Origin: an uncultured Collinsella sp.
GTDB lineage: Bacteria > Actinomycetota > Coriobacteriia > Coriobacteriales > Coriobacteriaceae
Length of the DNA: 10,450 bases
Assembly (NCBI GenBank): GCA_900547835.1
Contig: URIJ01000063.1
Span: forward strand, 1 to 10,450
Direction: 5' to 3'
Under the pieces are notes generated by a model. That model was not told where the DNA came from and ran no database searches. It saw nothing but the letters and a program-made list of their open reading frames with translations. The translations under genes were made by a program, and so were the position numbers. Below, in pieces: positions 1 to 6,495 of the stretch; position 1 is the stretch's first letter, and each line of letters begins with the position of its first letter.

Positions 1-151
1 CCGAACCTACGGCCCGACTCCAGCCGCACGCACCGGACCGGCTCACGCCGAGCACGCGGGCCATCGGCTTCACCGGGAATTCAGCCTTCTCTGCCAGCAT
101 CAGCCGGTAGTGCGCGGCTACGCTTGGATTTTGACGAAGAAGGCCGCGGCT
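1..151 (-). CDS. IS3-family transposase OrfB, N-terminal part, runs off the left edge
   Basis: In the -1 frame relative to orfA, an open frame follows the AAAAAAG heptamer and stays open to position 1. It reads HYRLMLAEKAEFPVKPMARV and then LGVSRSGACGW, the standard beginning of IS3-family OrfB (compare the common family pattern of an AEK motif followed by a conserved LGVSRSG motif and Trp). The DDE integrase core is beyond the window. It would be made mainly as an OrfAB fusion by -1 frameshifting at 156-150; an internal ATG at 100 could also start OrfB alone. Whether the rest of orfB is intact cannot be seen. Confidence 0.7.
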
Positions 152-402
152 TTTTTCAGGAAGGCGTTCTCCATCTCGAGCTCGCGTATGCGCCTTTTCG
201 CCTCGCGAAGCTCGCAGCCCTCGGCCTTCGGGCCGGGTTCGCCGGCAAGCTCGCGCCGGTGGTTCTGCACCCATTTGTTCACGGTCTTGGAATTCAGGCC
301 GAGCTCTGCGCAGCATTTCGTTATCGGCCTGCCCGTCGAGATGATGTAGTCGGCGGTCTATCGCCTGAACTCGTTAGTGTACCTGGCGGCTGGGTTTGGC
401 AT
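118..402 (-). pseudogene. IS3-family transposase OrfA, interrupted by an amber codon
   Basis: Reads from ATG at 402 (MPNPAARYTNEFRR), meets TAG at 360-358, then continues in the same frame to TAG at 120-118. The continuation has the helix-turn-helix transposase pattern of IS3 OrfA (ADYIISTGRPITKCCAELGL, then a WVQNHR recognition helix) and ends in the usual charged coiled-coil, ELEMENAFLKKAAAF. About 95 codons in total, a normal OrfA length. The TAG sits where a Gln (CAG) would suit the family pattern EFRRQ, so a single C-to-T change is the simplest explanation. A GAGGGG ribosome-binding-like site lies 9-10 bases upstream of the ATG. OrfA binds the IS ends and, through frameshifting, forms the OrfAB transposase; with the stop, neither product would be complete unless the amber codon is suppressed. 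Confidence 0.75.
150..156 (-). promoter_or_regulatory. A6G programmed -1 frameshift site of the IS
   Basis: The minus strand reads CTG AAA AAA GCC in the orfA frame, giving the AAAAAAG heptamer typical of IS3-family elements. Slipping back one base leads directly into the open orfB frame. It lies in the LKKAAAF coiled-coil region of OrfA, the usual place. Confidence 0.6.
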
Positions 403-544
403 GGCATACCGTCCCCTCGGTCGTCGTTGAATGAGTTCTAAAGCATCTAAGTCTCTAACATGCGTTTCCGAAAGAACGATGCAGGTCAGTATGTCATGCG
501 GACTCCAAACCGGACCTGATGGTCCAACTTTTTGCCCGAGGTCC

Positions 545-683
545 CTTGTTTCCAGAAGAGCTGGCGATGCCCTTCGCTGTAGAGGTGAGCTGCGGGCAAT
601 CTGCCCCCTATGTTTCCAAATGAATACGGTGTGAGCTGCGGACAAGGATTTTCCCCGCAAACACTCTAGTATGCTAAAGTACC
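545..683. other. Gene-free leader between the IS and the his operon
   Basis: No reading frame here looks like a protein. The 11-base direct repeat GTGAGCTGCGG occurs at 585-595 and 631-641. A small hairpin GGGCA-ATC-TGCCC lies at 594-606. No T-box core (a GGTGGNACCGCG-like motif) or His-rich leader peptide is present upstream of hisZG, so histidine-specific attenuation of those known types is not supported. Confidence 0.5.
670..675 (+). promoter_or_regulatory. Candidate -10 element for the his operon
   Basis: TATGCT at 670-675 is the best -10-like hexamer before hisZG. No convincing -35 lies 16-18 bases upstream (647-652 is GATTTT). A start about 7 bases downstream would put the mRNA 5' end at about 682, immediately before the hairpin at 684. 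Weak call. Confidence 0.3.
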
Positions 684-715
684 CAGAAGACCGGCGGAGC
701 TATGCCGGTCTTCTG
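684..715 (+). promoter_or_regulatory. 12-bp perfect leader hairpin before hisZG
   Basis: CAGAAGACCGGC (684-695) and GCCGGTCTTCTG (704-715) are exact complements around an 8-base loop, GGAGCTAT. Only TTCTATAT follows, not a T-run, so a classic intrinsic terminator is doubtful. It ends 20 bases before the hisZG Shine-Dalgarno. If the promoter guess is right, it forms the very 5' end of the his mRNA and may stabilise it or act as an attenuator or protein-binding site. The sequence does not show which. Confidence 0.6.
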
Positions 716-750
716 TTCTATATGAAACACAGCATGAGGAGGCTCACCAG

Positions 751-2466
751 ATGACGGCCACACCGTGGGGATTCCGGGACATATTGCCCGAGGAGGCTCA
801 GGCGCGCGAGGAGATTGCGCTGACGGTGAAGGGCTGCTTTAGGGAGCATCATTACCTGCCGGTCGAGACGCCGCTGCTCGAGGACAAGGGCTCTCTCGAG
901 GAGGGTGGCCGCATTGCGGACACCCCGTTTAAGCTCTTTGATGATGACGGCCGCCTGCTGGTGGTCCGTCCCGACAACACACTGCCGATCGTGCGCTTGG
1001 TTTCGACTCGCATGCGCGCGGCCGATCTGCCGCTGCGCCTGCGCTATGAGGCGCCGGTGGTTCGCGAGTGCCAGCGCAATGCCGGCGGCTCGCGTCAGTT
1101 TACGCAGTTGGGTTTTGAGCTTATCGGTGTGGGCGACACCGCGGGCGATGTCGAGATCGTCTCGCTGGTGGCGGAGGCCATGCGCAAGCTGGCGCTGCCC
1201 GATGCGCGCATTATTGCGGGCAGCGTTCGTCCGTTTAAGGAACTGCTTGCGGCGTGCGAAGATCGCGAGCTGGCTGCCGAGGCGCTGCGCTGCGTGCACG
1301 CCAACGACTTTGTGGGCCTCGATGCCCGTGTGGCGGCAAGCGCCGAGCCCGAGGCCGTCAAGGCTGCCATCAGCGAGCTGCCGCGCTTGCACGGCGGCGC
1401 TGAGGTACTCGACCGCGTCGACGCGCTTCTGGCGGCGGTGGGCATTGTCGCGCCGCTCACGCGCGAACTGCGTGCCCTGGTCGAGGGCCTGGCACCCGAG
1501 GACGCCCAGGTGCTGTCGTTCGACTTCTCTATCATGAACTCTTTCGATTACTACACGGGCCTGGTCTTTAAGGCCTATGCCGGCGGCTTGCCCGATCCGG
1601 TCGGTTCGGGCGGACGCTATGACTCCATCTTTACCGGCGCATTTGGCGACGGTATTGAGGTGCCGGCGGCGGGCTTCGCCTTTTCGCTCGAGCGCCTGGA
1701 GGCCGCGCGCACCTCGGCCGAGGATGCCGCTTCCGATGGCGACCATGCCGCAGGCCGCGGCGCCGAGGGCCCGCTGCGCATTGCCGTGCCCAAGGGCTCG
1801 CTTAAGGCCGATACCCTCGACGTGCTCGAGGCCGCGGGTCTGGACGTCTCTGAGCTGCGCGATCCCGGCCGTCACCTGATCGTGCGCGGCCGCGATACGC
1901 GTGCCGGAGAGGGCGCGGTCGGCGATATTGAGTTTGTCATCGTGCGCCCCAGCGATGCGCCCGCCTTTGTGGGCTGCGGCGGTGCCGATTGCGGCATCTG
2001 CGGTTGGGACTCGCTCATCGAGGCCGACCTCAACCTGCTGCAGCTGGTCGATTTGGGCTACGGCCTGTGCACCTTTATCGAGGCAGAGCCCGCGTGGCGC
2101 GCCGGCCAGGCCGAGCGCAACTATGCCCGCCGCGGGTCGCTTCGTGTGGCCACCAAGTACCCGCGCATCGCGAGCGCCTGGTATGCCGAGCGTGGCGTGA
2201 ATGCCGACATCGTTTCGCTGCACGGCAATATCGAGCTGGGGCCCATCGTCGGTATGACCGACCGCATTGTGGACATTACCGCCACGGGTGCGACCCTGCG
2301 CGACAACGACCTGGTCATCACCGGCCGCATTATGGACTGCACGGCGCGCTTCTTCGTCAACCCGGGTTCCGCACGCCTGGATCCGCGCGTGCGGAACCTG
2401 GCCGATCGCCTGGCAGCCGCCGTGAAGGACAAGCATTTTGAGCCCGTCGCGGGCTCGGCACAATAG
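751..2466 (+). CDS. hisZG: HisZ-HisG fusion: ATP phosphoribosyltransferase, regulatory and catalytic parts
   Basis: First step of histidine synthesis: ATP plus PRPP to phosphoribosyl-ATP. The 571-residue protein joins two proteins that are normally separate. Residues 1-316 are HisZ, a histidyl-tRNA synthetase-like regulatory subunit without an anticodon-binding domain: TPWGFRDILPEEA at the start, motif 2 around RYEAPVVREC and QFTQLGFELIG (98-126), YYTGLVF (267-273), GSGGRYD (285-291), and motif 3 GFAFSLERL (308-316). An Ala/Gly/Asp-rich linker follows (about 317-341). Residues 342-571 are short-form HisG: RIAVPKGSLK (343-352), RPSDAPAFV...GADCGICGWDSL (399-422), LRVATKYP (464-471), and the PRPP loop VDITATGATLRDN (507-519). 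Short HisG proteins need HisZ for activity and feedback inhibition, so fusion fixes a 1:1 ratio. ATG at 751 has GAGGAGG at 736-742. No stop or frameshift separates the two halves. Confidence 0.93.
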   Translation: MTATPWGFRDILPEEAQAREEIALTVKGCFREHHYLPVETPLLEDKGSLEEGGRIADTPFKLFDDDGRLLVVRPDNTLPIVRLVSTRMRAADLPLRLRYEAPVVRECQRNAGGSRQFTQLGFELIGVGDTAGDVEIVSLVAEAMRKLALPDARIIAGSVRPFKELLAACEDRELAAEALRCVHANDFVGLDARVAASAEPEAVKAAISELPRLHGGAEVLDRVDALLAAVGIVAPLTRELRALVEGLAPEDAQVLSFDFSIMNSFDYYTGLVFKAYAGGLPDPVGSGGRYDSIFTGAFGDGIEVPAAGFAFSLERLEAARTSAEDAASDGDHAAGRGAEGPLRIAVPKGSLKADTLDVLEAAGLDVSELRDPGRHLIVRGRDTRAGEGAVGDIEFVIVRPSDAPAFVGCGGADCGICGWDSLIEADLNLLQLVDLGYGLCTFIEAEPAWRAGQAERNYARRGSLRVATKYPRIASAWYAERGVNADIVSLHGNIELGPIVGMTDRIVDITATGATLRDNDLVITGRIMDCTARFFVNPGSARLDPRVRNLADRLAAAVKDKHFEPVAGSAQ

Positions 2467-2571
2467 CGCGAGCACGCACGGGCGCCCCCATATCCGGGCT
2501 GCGGGGCGATTGTCGCCGCCGCCTGGTCTCTCGTTTCTCAAACGCAACCTCGACCGATAGGGGATACCGAT
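2467..2571 (+). other. hisZG-hisD spacer with small hairpins
   Basis: This 105-base gap holds two overlapping potential hairpins: CGCCCC (2483-2488) with GGGGCG (2503-2508), and GGCGA-TTG-TCGCC (2505-2517). They share bases and so exclude each other. No T-run follows. AGGGGA at 2559-2564 is the hisD ribosome-binding site, 7 bases from the ATG. An internal promoter is possible but no clear hexamers are seen. Confidence 0.4.
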
Positions 2572-4008
2572 ATGAAGACCATCAAACTTGCTCCCGGTGA
2601 GCGCCTCGTTACCAACCAGCTCAACCGCAAGGGCGTGCTGCCGCAAAACATCGTCGATGCCGCCCGCGAGATCGTGGCCAACGTGCGCGCCAACGGCGAT
2701 GCCGCGGTGCGCGATTACTGCCAGCGTTTTGACGGTGTTGAGCTGGAAAGCTTCCGCCTGCCGCAGGAGCAGATCGATGCCGCGCTCGAAGGCCTCGACC
2801 CGGCCTTTGTCGCCGCGCTCGAGAAGGCCGCGCGTCAGATTCGCGAATTCCACCAGCGCGAGGTCGAGCAGAGCTGGTTTACCACGCGCCCGGACGGCAC
2901 GATGCTCGGCGTTAAGGTGACCCCGCTTGCCGCGGCCGGCATCTACGTGCCGGGAGGCCGCGCGCAGTATCCCTCCACTGTGCTCATGAACGCCATCCCC
3001 GCCAAGGTGGCCGGCGTCAAGCGCGTGGTCATGGTGACTCCGCCGCAAAAAGATGGCCTGATCAGCCCGTATACGCTTGCGGCTGCCAAGCTCGGCGGCG
3101 TGGACGAGATCTATATGGTGGGCGGCGCCCAGGCCGTGGCCGCGCTGGCGTACGGCACCGAGACCATTCCGCGCGTCGACAAGATCACCGGCCCGGGCAA
3201 CGCCTTTGTCGCCGCGGCCAAGCAGATTGTCTCGGGCGACGTGGGAATCGACATGGTCGCTGGCCCCTCCGAGGTCTGCGTACTGGCCGATGCCACGGCC
3301 AAGCCCATGGTGGTCGCGGCCGACCTGATGGCCCAGGCCGAGCACGATCCGCTGGCAGCCTGCTATCTGGTGACCTGCGACGAGCAGTTTGCGCGCGAGG
3401 TCGAGGCTGGTATCGACATTCTGGTAGCGCAGTCGCCACGCGCCGAAATCACGCGTGCTTCGCTCGACAACGAAGGCACCATCGTGGTTGCCGCCGACAT
3501 GGCTGCCGCCGTCGAGGCCGTGAACACCGTGGCACCCGAACACCTTGAGCTGCACTGCAAGGACGCGATGGGCCTGCTCGGCGGCATTCGCAACGCCGGC
3601 GCCATCTTTGTGGGCGCTTGGAGCTCCGAGCCGCTCGGCGATTACGTCGCCGGCCCCAACCACACGCTGCCGACCGGCGGCACGGCCATGTTCTCCAACC
3701 CGCTTTCGGTCGAAGAGTTCGTTAAGCGCTCGAGCGTCATTTGCTATACGCCCGAAGGTCTGCTCTCCGACGCTCCTGCTACGCAGCGCCTGGCCGAGGC
3801 CGAGGGCCTGTGGGCACACGCGCTTTCCGCCGCTCTTCGTCGCCGTGTGCTGGAGCAGGGCGAGGATGCCGTGAGTGCCGAGTCGCTGGCCGCGGCCGAC
3901 CTGACCAAGGTTGCCTGGCCGGGCGACGCCGTGGCGACGGTTGCTGAGGGCGTAGACCTGGCGGCGGCTGCGAGCAGTGCCGCCGGTGCGGCCGGCGAGG
4001 AGGCCTAA
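2572..4008 (+). CDS. hisD: Histidinol dehydrogenase
   Basis: Zinc- and NAD-dependent enzyme for the last two steps, L-histidinol to L-histidine. The 478 residues include the family signature DMVAGPSEVCVLAD (227-240) followed by AQAEHDP, with expected zinc ligands Gln255 and His258. The catalytic Glu-His pair lies in APEHLEL (Glu323, His324). Asp357 lies in EPLGDYVAGPNHTLPT and His416 in WAHALSAALR, completing the zinc site. The NAD-binding region includes AAGIYVPGGRAQYPS (121-135). The catalytic domain ends near residue 430; the remaining roughly 45 residues form an Ala-rich tail (SAESLAAADLTKVAWPGDAV, then AAAASSAAGAAGEEA) longer than usual for HisD. The ATG follows AGGGGA. The stop is one base before the hisC start, so translation is probably coupled. 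Confidence 0.97.
   Translation: MKTIKLAPGERLVTNQLNRKGVLPQNIVDAAREIVANVRANGDAAVRDYCQRFDGVELESFRLPQEQIDAALEGLDPAFVAALEKAARQIREFHQREVEQSWFTTRPDGTMLGVKVTPLAAAGIYVPGGRAQYPSTVLMNAIPAKVAGVKRVVMVTPPQKDGLISPYTLAAAKLGGVDEIYMVGGAQAVAALAYGTETIPRVDKITGPGNAFVAAAKQIVSGDVGIDMVAGPSEVCVLADATAKPMVVAADLMAQAEHDPLAACYLVTCDEQFAREVEAGIDILVAQSPRAEITRASLDNEGTIVVAADMAAAVEAVNTVAPEHLELHCKDAMGLLGGIRNAGAIFVGAWSSEPLGDYVAGPNHTLPTGGTAMFSNPLSVEEFVKRSSVICYTPEGLLSDAPATQRLAEAEGLWAHALSAALRRRVLEQGEDAVSAESLAAADLTKVAWPGDAVATVAEGVDLAAAASSAAGAAGEEA
3997..4003 (+). promoter_or_regulatory. Shine-Dalgarno that sets the hisC start
   Basis: GAGGAGG inside the last codons of hisD, 6 bases before ATG 4010. It favours this start over the in-frame ATG at 3977, which would add 11 residues (MPPVRPARRPN) not typical of HisC. 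Confidence 0.8.
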
Positions 4009-4009
4009 T

Positions 4010-5125
4010 ATGGCCGAGCTTTCACCCCGCATGAAGGAGCTCGTCCAGCCTTACCTGGCCGGTATTGAGCCCTATGATCCCAACTTTACGCCCACGCGCA
4101 TTAACCTTTCGGCCAACGAGAACACCTATCCCGTGCCGGCCGGCGTGCGCGAGGCGATTGACGCGGCGCTCGCCGCTACGCCGCTCAACCGCTATCCCGA
4201 TCCCATGTCGAACGACCTGCGCGACGAACTGGCTGCTTGGCATGGCGTGACGCGCGAGAACATCTGCGTGGGCAACGGCGGCGACGAGCTGCTCTATAAC
4301 TATCTGCTGGCGTTTGGCGGCGCGGGACGGACCCTGCTCAACTGCCCGCCGTGCTTTAGCGAGTATGCGTTCTTTGCGTCTCTGTGCCAGACCGAGGTGC
4401 GCGACGTGTGGCGCGACCCGGCGACCTTTGAGCTCGACCAGGCGGCGGTGCTTGCGGCGGCTCCCGAGTGCAATCTGGCGATCGTGACCTCGCCCAATAA
4501 TCCCACGGGTGACGTGGCACCGCTCGACTTTGTCGCGGCCCTGTGCGATGCGTGCCCCGGCATGGTGATGGTCGACGAGGCCTACGTTGAGTTTGCCGAC
4601 GATTCGTTTGGCGCGGCCACCACGGCGCAGGGCCTTATCGCCGAGCATCCCAACCTGGTGATTTTACATACGCTGTCTAAGGCGTTTGGCGCTGCCGGCA
4701 CGCGTCTGGGCTATGTGATCGCGGCGCCCGAGGTCATCGATGTGTTTGCGGCGATTCGCCAAATCTACTCGGTTAACGTGCTGAGCCAGGCCGCCGCGCT
4801 TGCCTGCGTGCGTGCCCGCGATGCGTACGCGCCCGTAGTGGCACAGGTTGCATCCGAGCGCGAGCGCGAGCTGTGCGCCCTACGCGCAATGGCTGCCGAG
4901 GGTCTGCCCGTGGAGGCGTGGCCGAGCGCGGCGAACTTTGTGCTCGTGCGCACGCCGCATGCCACGCGCGTGCGCGAGCGTCTGCGCGACGAGTATTCGA
5001 TTTTGGTGCGCGACTTTAGCTACGCGCCGGGGCTCGCGGACTGCCTACGCATTACCGTGGGTACCCCGCAGGAAAACGACGAGGTGCTGGCCGCGTTTGC
5101 CGCGCTGGTGAAGGAGGAGATGTAG
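4010..5125 (+). CDS. hisC: Histidinol-phosphate aminotransferase
   Basis: PLP enzyme that moves an amino group from glutamate to imidazole acetol phosphate, giving histidinol phosphate. The 371-residue protein is a normal fold-type I aminotransferase: substrate loop INLSANENTY (31-40), LNRYPDP (59-65), GNGGDELL (88-95), PLP-contacting SPNNPTGD (161-168), VDEAYVEF (188-195), and the PLP lysine Lys224 in HTLSKAFGAAGTRLGY. The C-terminal LRITVGTPQEND (346-357) has the carboxylate-binding Arg. The start at 4010 gives the usual length. It follows hisD by one base and its TAG directly touches the hisB ATG, so hisD, hisC and hisB form a coupled block. HisC and related aminotransferases overlap in sequence, but the context makes HisC secure. 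Confidence 0.95.
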   Translation: MAELSPRMKELVQPYLAGIEPYDPNFTPTRINLSANENTYPVPAGVREAIDAALAATPLNRYPDPMSNDLRDELAAWHGVTRENICVGNGGDELLYNYLLAFGGAGRTLLNCPPCFSEYAFFASLCQTEVRDVWRDPATFELDQAAVLAAAPECNLAIVTSPNNPTGDVAPLDFVAALCDACPGMVMVDEAYVEFADDSFGAATTAQGLIAEHPNLVILHTLSKAFGAAGTRLGYVIAAPEVIDVFAAIRQIYSVNVLSQAAALACVRARDAYAPVVAQVASERERELCALRAMAAEGLPVEAWPSAANFVLVRTPHATRVRERLRDEYSILVRDFSYAPGLADCLRITVGTPQENDEVLAAFAALVKEEM

Positions 5126-5713
5126 ATGGACCGCTATGCCGAGGTAACCCGCAAGACGGGCGAGACCGACATTGTCGTAAAGCTCGACCTGGACGGATCT
5201 GGCGTGTGCGATATCTCGACCGGCGTGCCGTTTTTCGACCACATGCTCAACGCTTTTGGCCGCCATGGTCTGTTCGATCTGACGGTGCACGCGGTGGGCG
5301 ACGTGGAGGTCGATGCGCACCACACCGTCGAGGACACGGGTATTGTGCTGGGCGAGGCGTTTTGTCAGGCGCTGGGCGACAAGGCGGGCATTACGCGCTT
5401 TGCCGACGCGGCGATTGCCATGGACGAGACGCTCGTGATGGCCGCCGTTGATATTTCGGGCCGCGGGCAGGCCTACTGCGAGCTGCCCGTGCCCACCGAG
5501 CGCGTGGGCAGCTTTGATACCGAGCTGGCCGTCGAGTTCTTCTACGCCTTTGCGCGCGACGCCAAGCTCACGCTGCATGTGCGCGAGCTGGCGGGCGGCA
5601 ACTCGCATCACATTATCGAGGCTGCCTTTAAGGCCGTGGGCCGCACGATGCGCCACGCCTGCGAGCTCGATCCCCGCGTGCAGGGCATCCCCAGCACCAA
5701 GGGCTCGCTGTAA
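5126..5713 (+). CDS. hisB: Imidazoleglycerol-phosphate dehydratase (monofunctional)
   Basis: Converts imidazole glycerol phosphate to imidazole acetol phosphate using a two-manganese site. The 195 residues show the two family signatures: FFDHMLNAFGRHGLFDL (36-52) with DAHHTVEDTG (63-72), and GGNSHHIIEAAFKA (157-170). Metal ligands are expected at His39, His65, His66, Glu69, His161, His162 and Glu165. There is no N-terminal HAD phosphatase domain like that of the enterobacterial bifunctional HisB, so histidinol phosphatase must come from another gene; the PHP gene at 8973-9884 is the evident candidate. The ribosome-binding site AAGGAGGAG lies in the end of hisC, and the ATG starts at the base after the hisC stop. 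Confidence 0.97.
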   Translation: MDRYAEVTRKTGETDIVVKLDLDGSGVCDISTGVPFFDHMLNAFGRHGLFDLTVHAVGDVEVDAHHTVEDTGIVLGEAFCQALGDKAGITRFADAAIAMDETLVMAAVDISGRGQAYCELPVPTERVGSFDTELAVEFFYAFARDAKLTLHVRELAGGNSHHIIEAAFKAVGRTMRHACELDPRVQGIPSTKGSL

Positions 5714-5726
5714 CCGCTACAAAGGT

Positions 5727-5767
5727 AAAACCACTACGAAGGTGCCTGTCCCCTTTGTGGTGGTTTT
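5727..5767. repeat. 16-bp hairpin element between hisB and hisH, terminator-like
   Basis: AAAACCACTACGAAGG (5727-5742) pairs with CCTTTGTGGTGGTTTT (5752-5767), 16 bp with two G-U wobbles, around the loop TGCCTGTCC. A-tract, stem and T-tract together resemble a bidirectional terminator. CTACAAAGG at 5717-5725 is a near copy of CTACGAAGG at 5734-5742 and can pair with the same right arm, giving a second, exclusive hairpin. The element sits in the only gap of the hisB-hisH junction and may reduce or tune expression of the downstream genes. It could also be a dispersed palindromic repeat. Confidence 0.65.
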
Positions 5768-5777
5768 CGGACAAGAC

Positions 5778-5789
5778 GAGGAGGAGGGG
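5778..5789 (+). promoter_or_regulatory. Shine-Dalgarno that sets a GTG start for hisH
   Basis: GAGGAGGAGGGG ends 4 bases before GTG 5794; its AGGAGG core (5782-5787) has a 6-base spacing. The in-frame ATG at 5755 lies inside the hairpin and has no ribosome-binding site, so GTG is preferred. Confidence 0.75.
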
Positions 5790-5793
5790 TCGC

Positions 5794-6495
5794 GTGGGCG
5801 AACCGAAGATTGTGGTGGTCGACTACCACAAGGGCAACTTGTCGAGCGTCGTGCGCGGGCTTGCGCGCGCCGGTGCCGCTGCCTGCACGTCGGACGACCC
5901 GGAGCAGATCCGCCGCGCCGACGGCCTGGTCATCCCGGGCGTGGGCGCGTTCTATGACGCGATCGCCTTTATGCGTCAGAGCGGCGAGGCGGACGCGGTG
6001 CTCGACGCCGTCGCCGCCGGAACTCCGCTGCTCGGCATCTGCCTGGGCCTTCAGCTCTTTTTTGAGCGCGGCAACGAGGGCGTGCCTGCGGACGAGGGCA
6101 TGGCTGCAGACGGCAGCACCCCTGAGCAGTCTGGCGGCCCCTGGGTCGATGGCCTGGGCATCATGCGCGGTTCGTGTACGCGCTTGGAATCGAGTCGCCT
6201 GAAGGTGCCGCACGTGGGCTGGGACCAGGTGCACATGACGCCCGCCGGCGCGGTCGATCCGCTGCTTGCTGGTTTTGCCGAGGGTGCCAACATGTACTTC
6301 ACCCACAGCTACGCGGTAGCAGACGATGCCGATGCCGCCGATGTGCTGGCGCGCACGCACTATACGCGGAGCTTCCCGTGCATCGTGCGTCATGGCAACG
6401 TGTGGGGCTGCCAGTTCCATCCCGAGAAATCCTCCGCGCTGGGTCAGCGCATCCTTAAGAACTTCGTCAACATCGTCGAGGAGGCTGGCCGATGA
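5794..6495 (+). CDS. hisH: Imidazole glycerol phosphate synthase, glutaminase subunit
   Basis: Class I glutamine amidotransferase that releases ammonia for HisF; the pair makes imidazole glycerol phosphate and AICAR. From the GTG start the protein has 233 residues. It begins GEPKIVVVDYHKGNLSSV. The oxyanion loop is PGVGAF (48-53), the nucleophile is Cys83 in LLGICLGLQLFFE, and the other two triad residues are His209 and Glu211 in GCQFHPEKSS. VPHVGWDQV (138-146) and YFTHSY (168-173) are also typical of HisH. A short Gly/Asp-rich insertion follows the nucleophile region (about 97-117: PADEGMAADGSTPEQSGGPW). Its TGA overlaps the hisA ATG in ATGA, so the two are translationally coupled. Confidence 0.95.
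   Translation: MGEPKIVVVDYHKGNLSSVVRGLARAGAAACTSDDPEQIRRADGLVIPGVGAFYDAIAFMRQSGEADAVLDAVAAGTPLLGICLGLQLFFERGNEGVPADEGMAADGSTPEQSGGPWVDGLGIMRGSCTRLESSRLKVPHVGWDQVHMTPAGAVDPLLAGFAEGANMYFTHSYAVADDADAADVLARTHYTRSFPCIVRHGNVWGCQFHPEKSSALGQRILKNFVNIVEEAGR

Larger units (their letters stand above)
1..544 (-). mobile_element. IS3-family insertion sequence, 5' part only
   Basis: Read on the minus strand, this stretch carries the start of an IS3-family element: orfA (402 to 118), an A6G slippery heptamer (156-150), and the start of orfB in the -1 frame, which continues past position 1. The outer boundary is uncertain. The minus-strand sequence at 544-521 contains CAAAAAGTTGGACC, resembling terminal repeats of some IS3-family elements as I remember them, so I put the end near 544; that leaves an unusually long 140-base leader before orfA. 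The opposite end and any target-site duplication lie outside the window. OrfA has an internal stop, so this copy may be inactive. Confidence 0.55.

Noticed and set aside
603..616. CCCCCTATGTTTCC resembles an end of IS2 as I remember it
   Set aside because: The match is short and from memory, no second end or transposase lies at the right distance, and it points toward the his operon.
358..660. Minus-strand 100-codon frame upstream of and including the orfA start
   Set aside because: Only its last 14 residues look like IS3 OrfA; the rest has no family features and reads through non-coding leader.
545..750. T-box leader controlling the his operon
   Set aside because: No T-box sequence or matching terminator/antiterminator pair was found; only a single hairpin is present.
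722..754. A short leader frame, MKHSMRRLTR, whose stop overlaps the hisZG ATG
   Set aside because: It has only one His, no ribosome-binding site of its own, and contains the hisZG Shine-Dalgarno. It is not a classic his attenuator peptide.
718..4032. A 1104-codon open frame on the minus strand across hisZG and hisD
   Set aside because: It lies antisense to two certain genes, has Arg/Gly/His-rich sequence without family motifs, and arises from strong third-position GC bias. No ribosome-binding site was seen.
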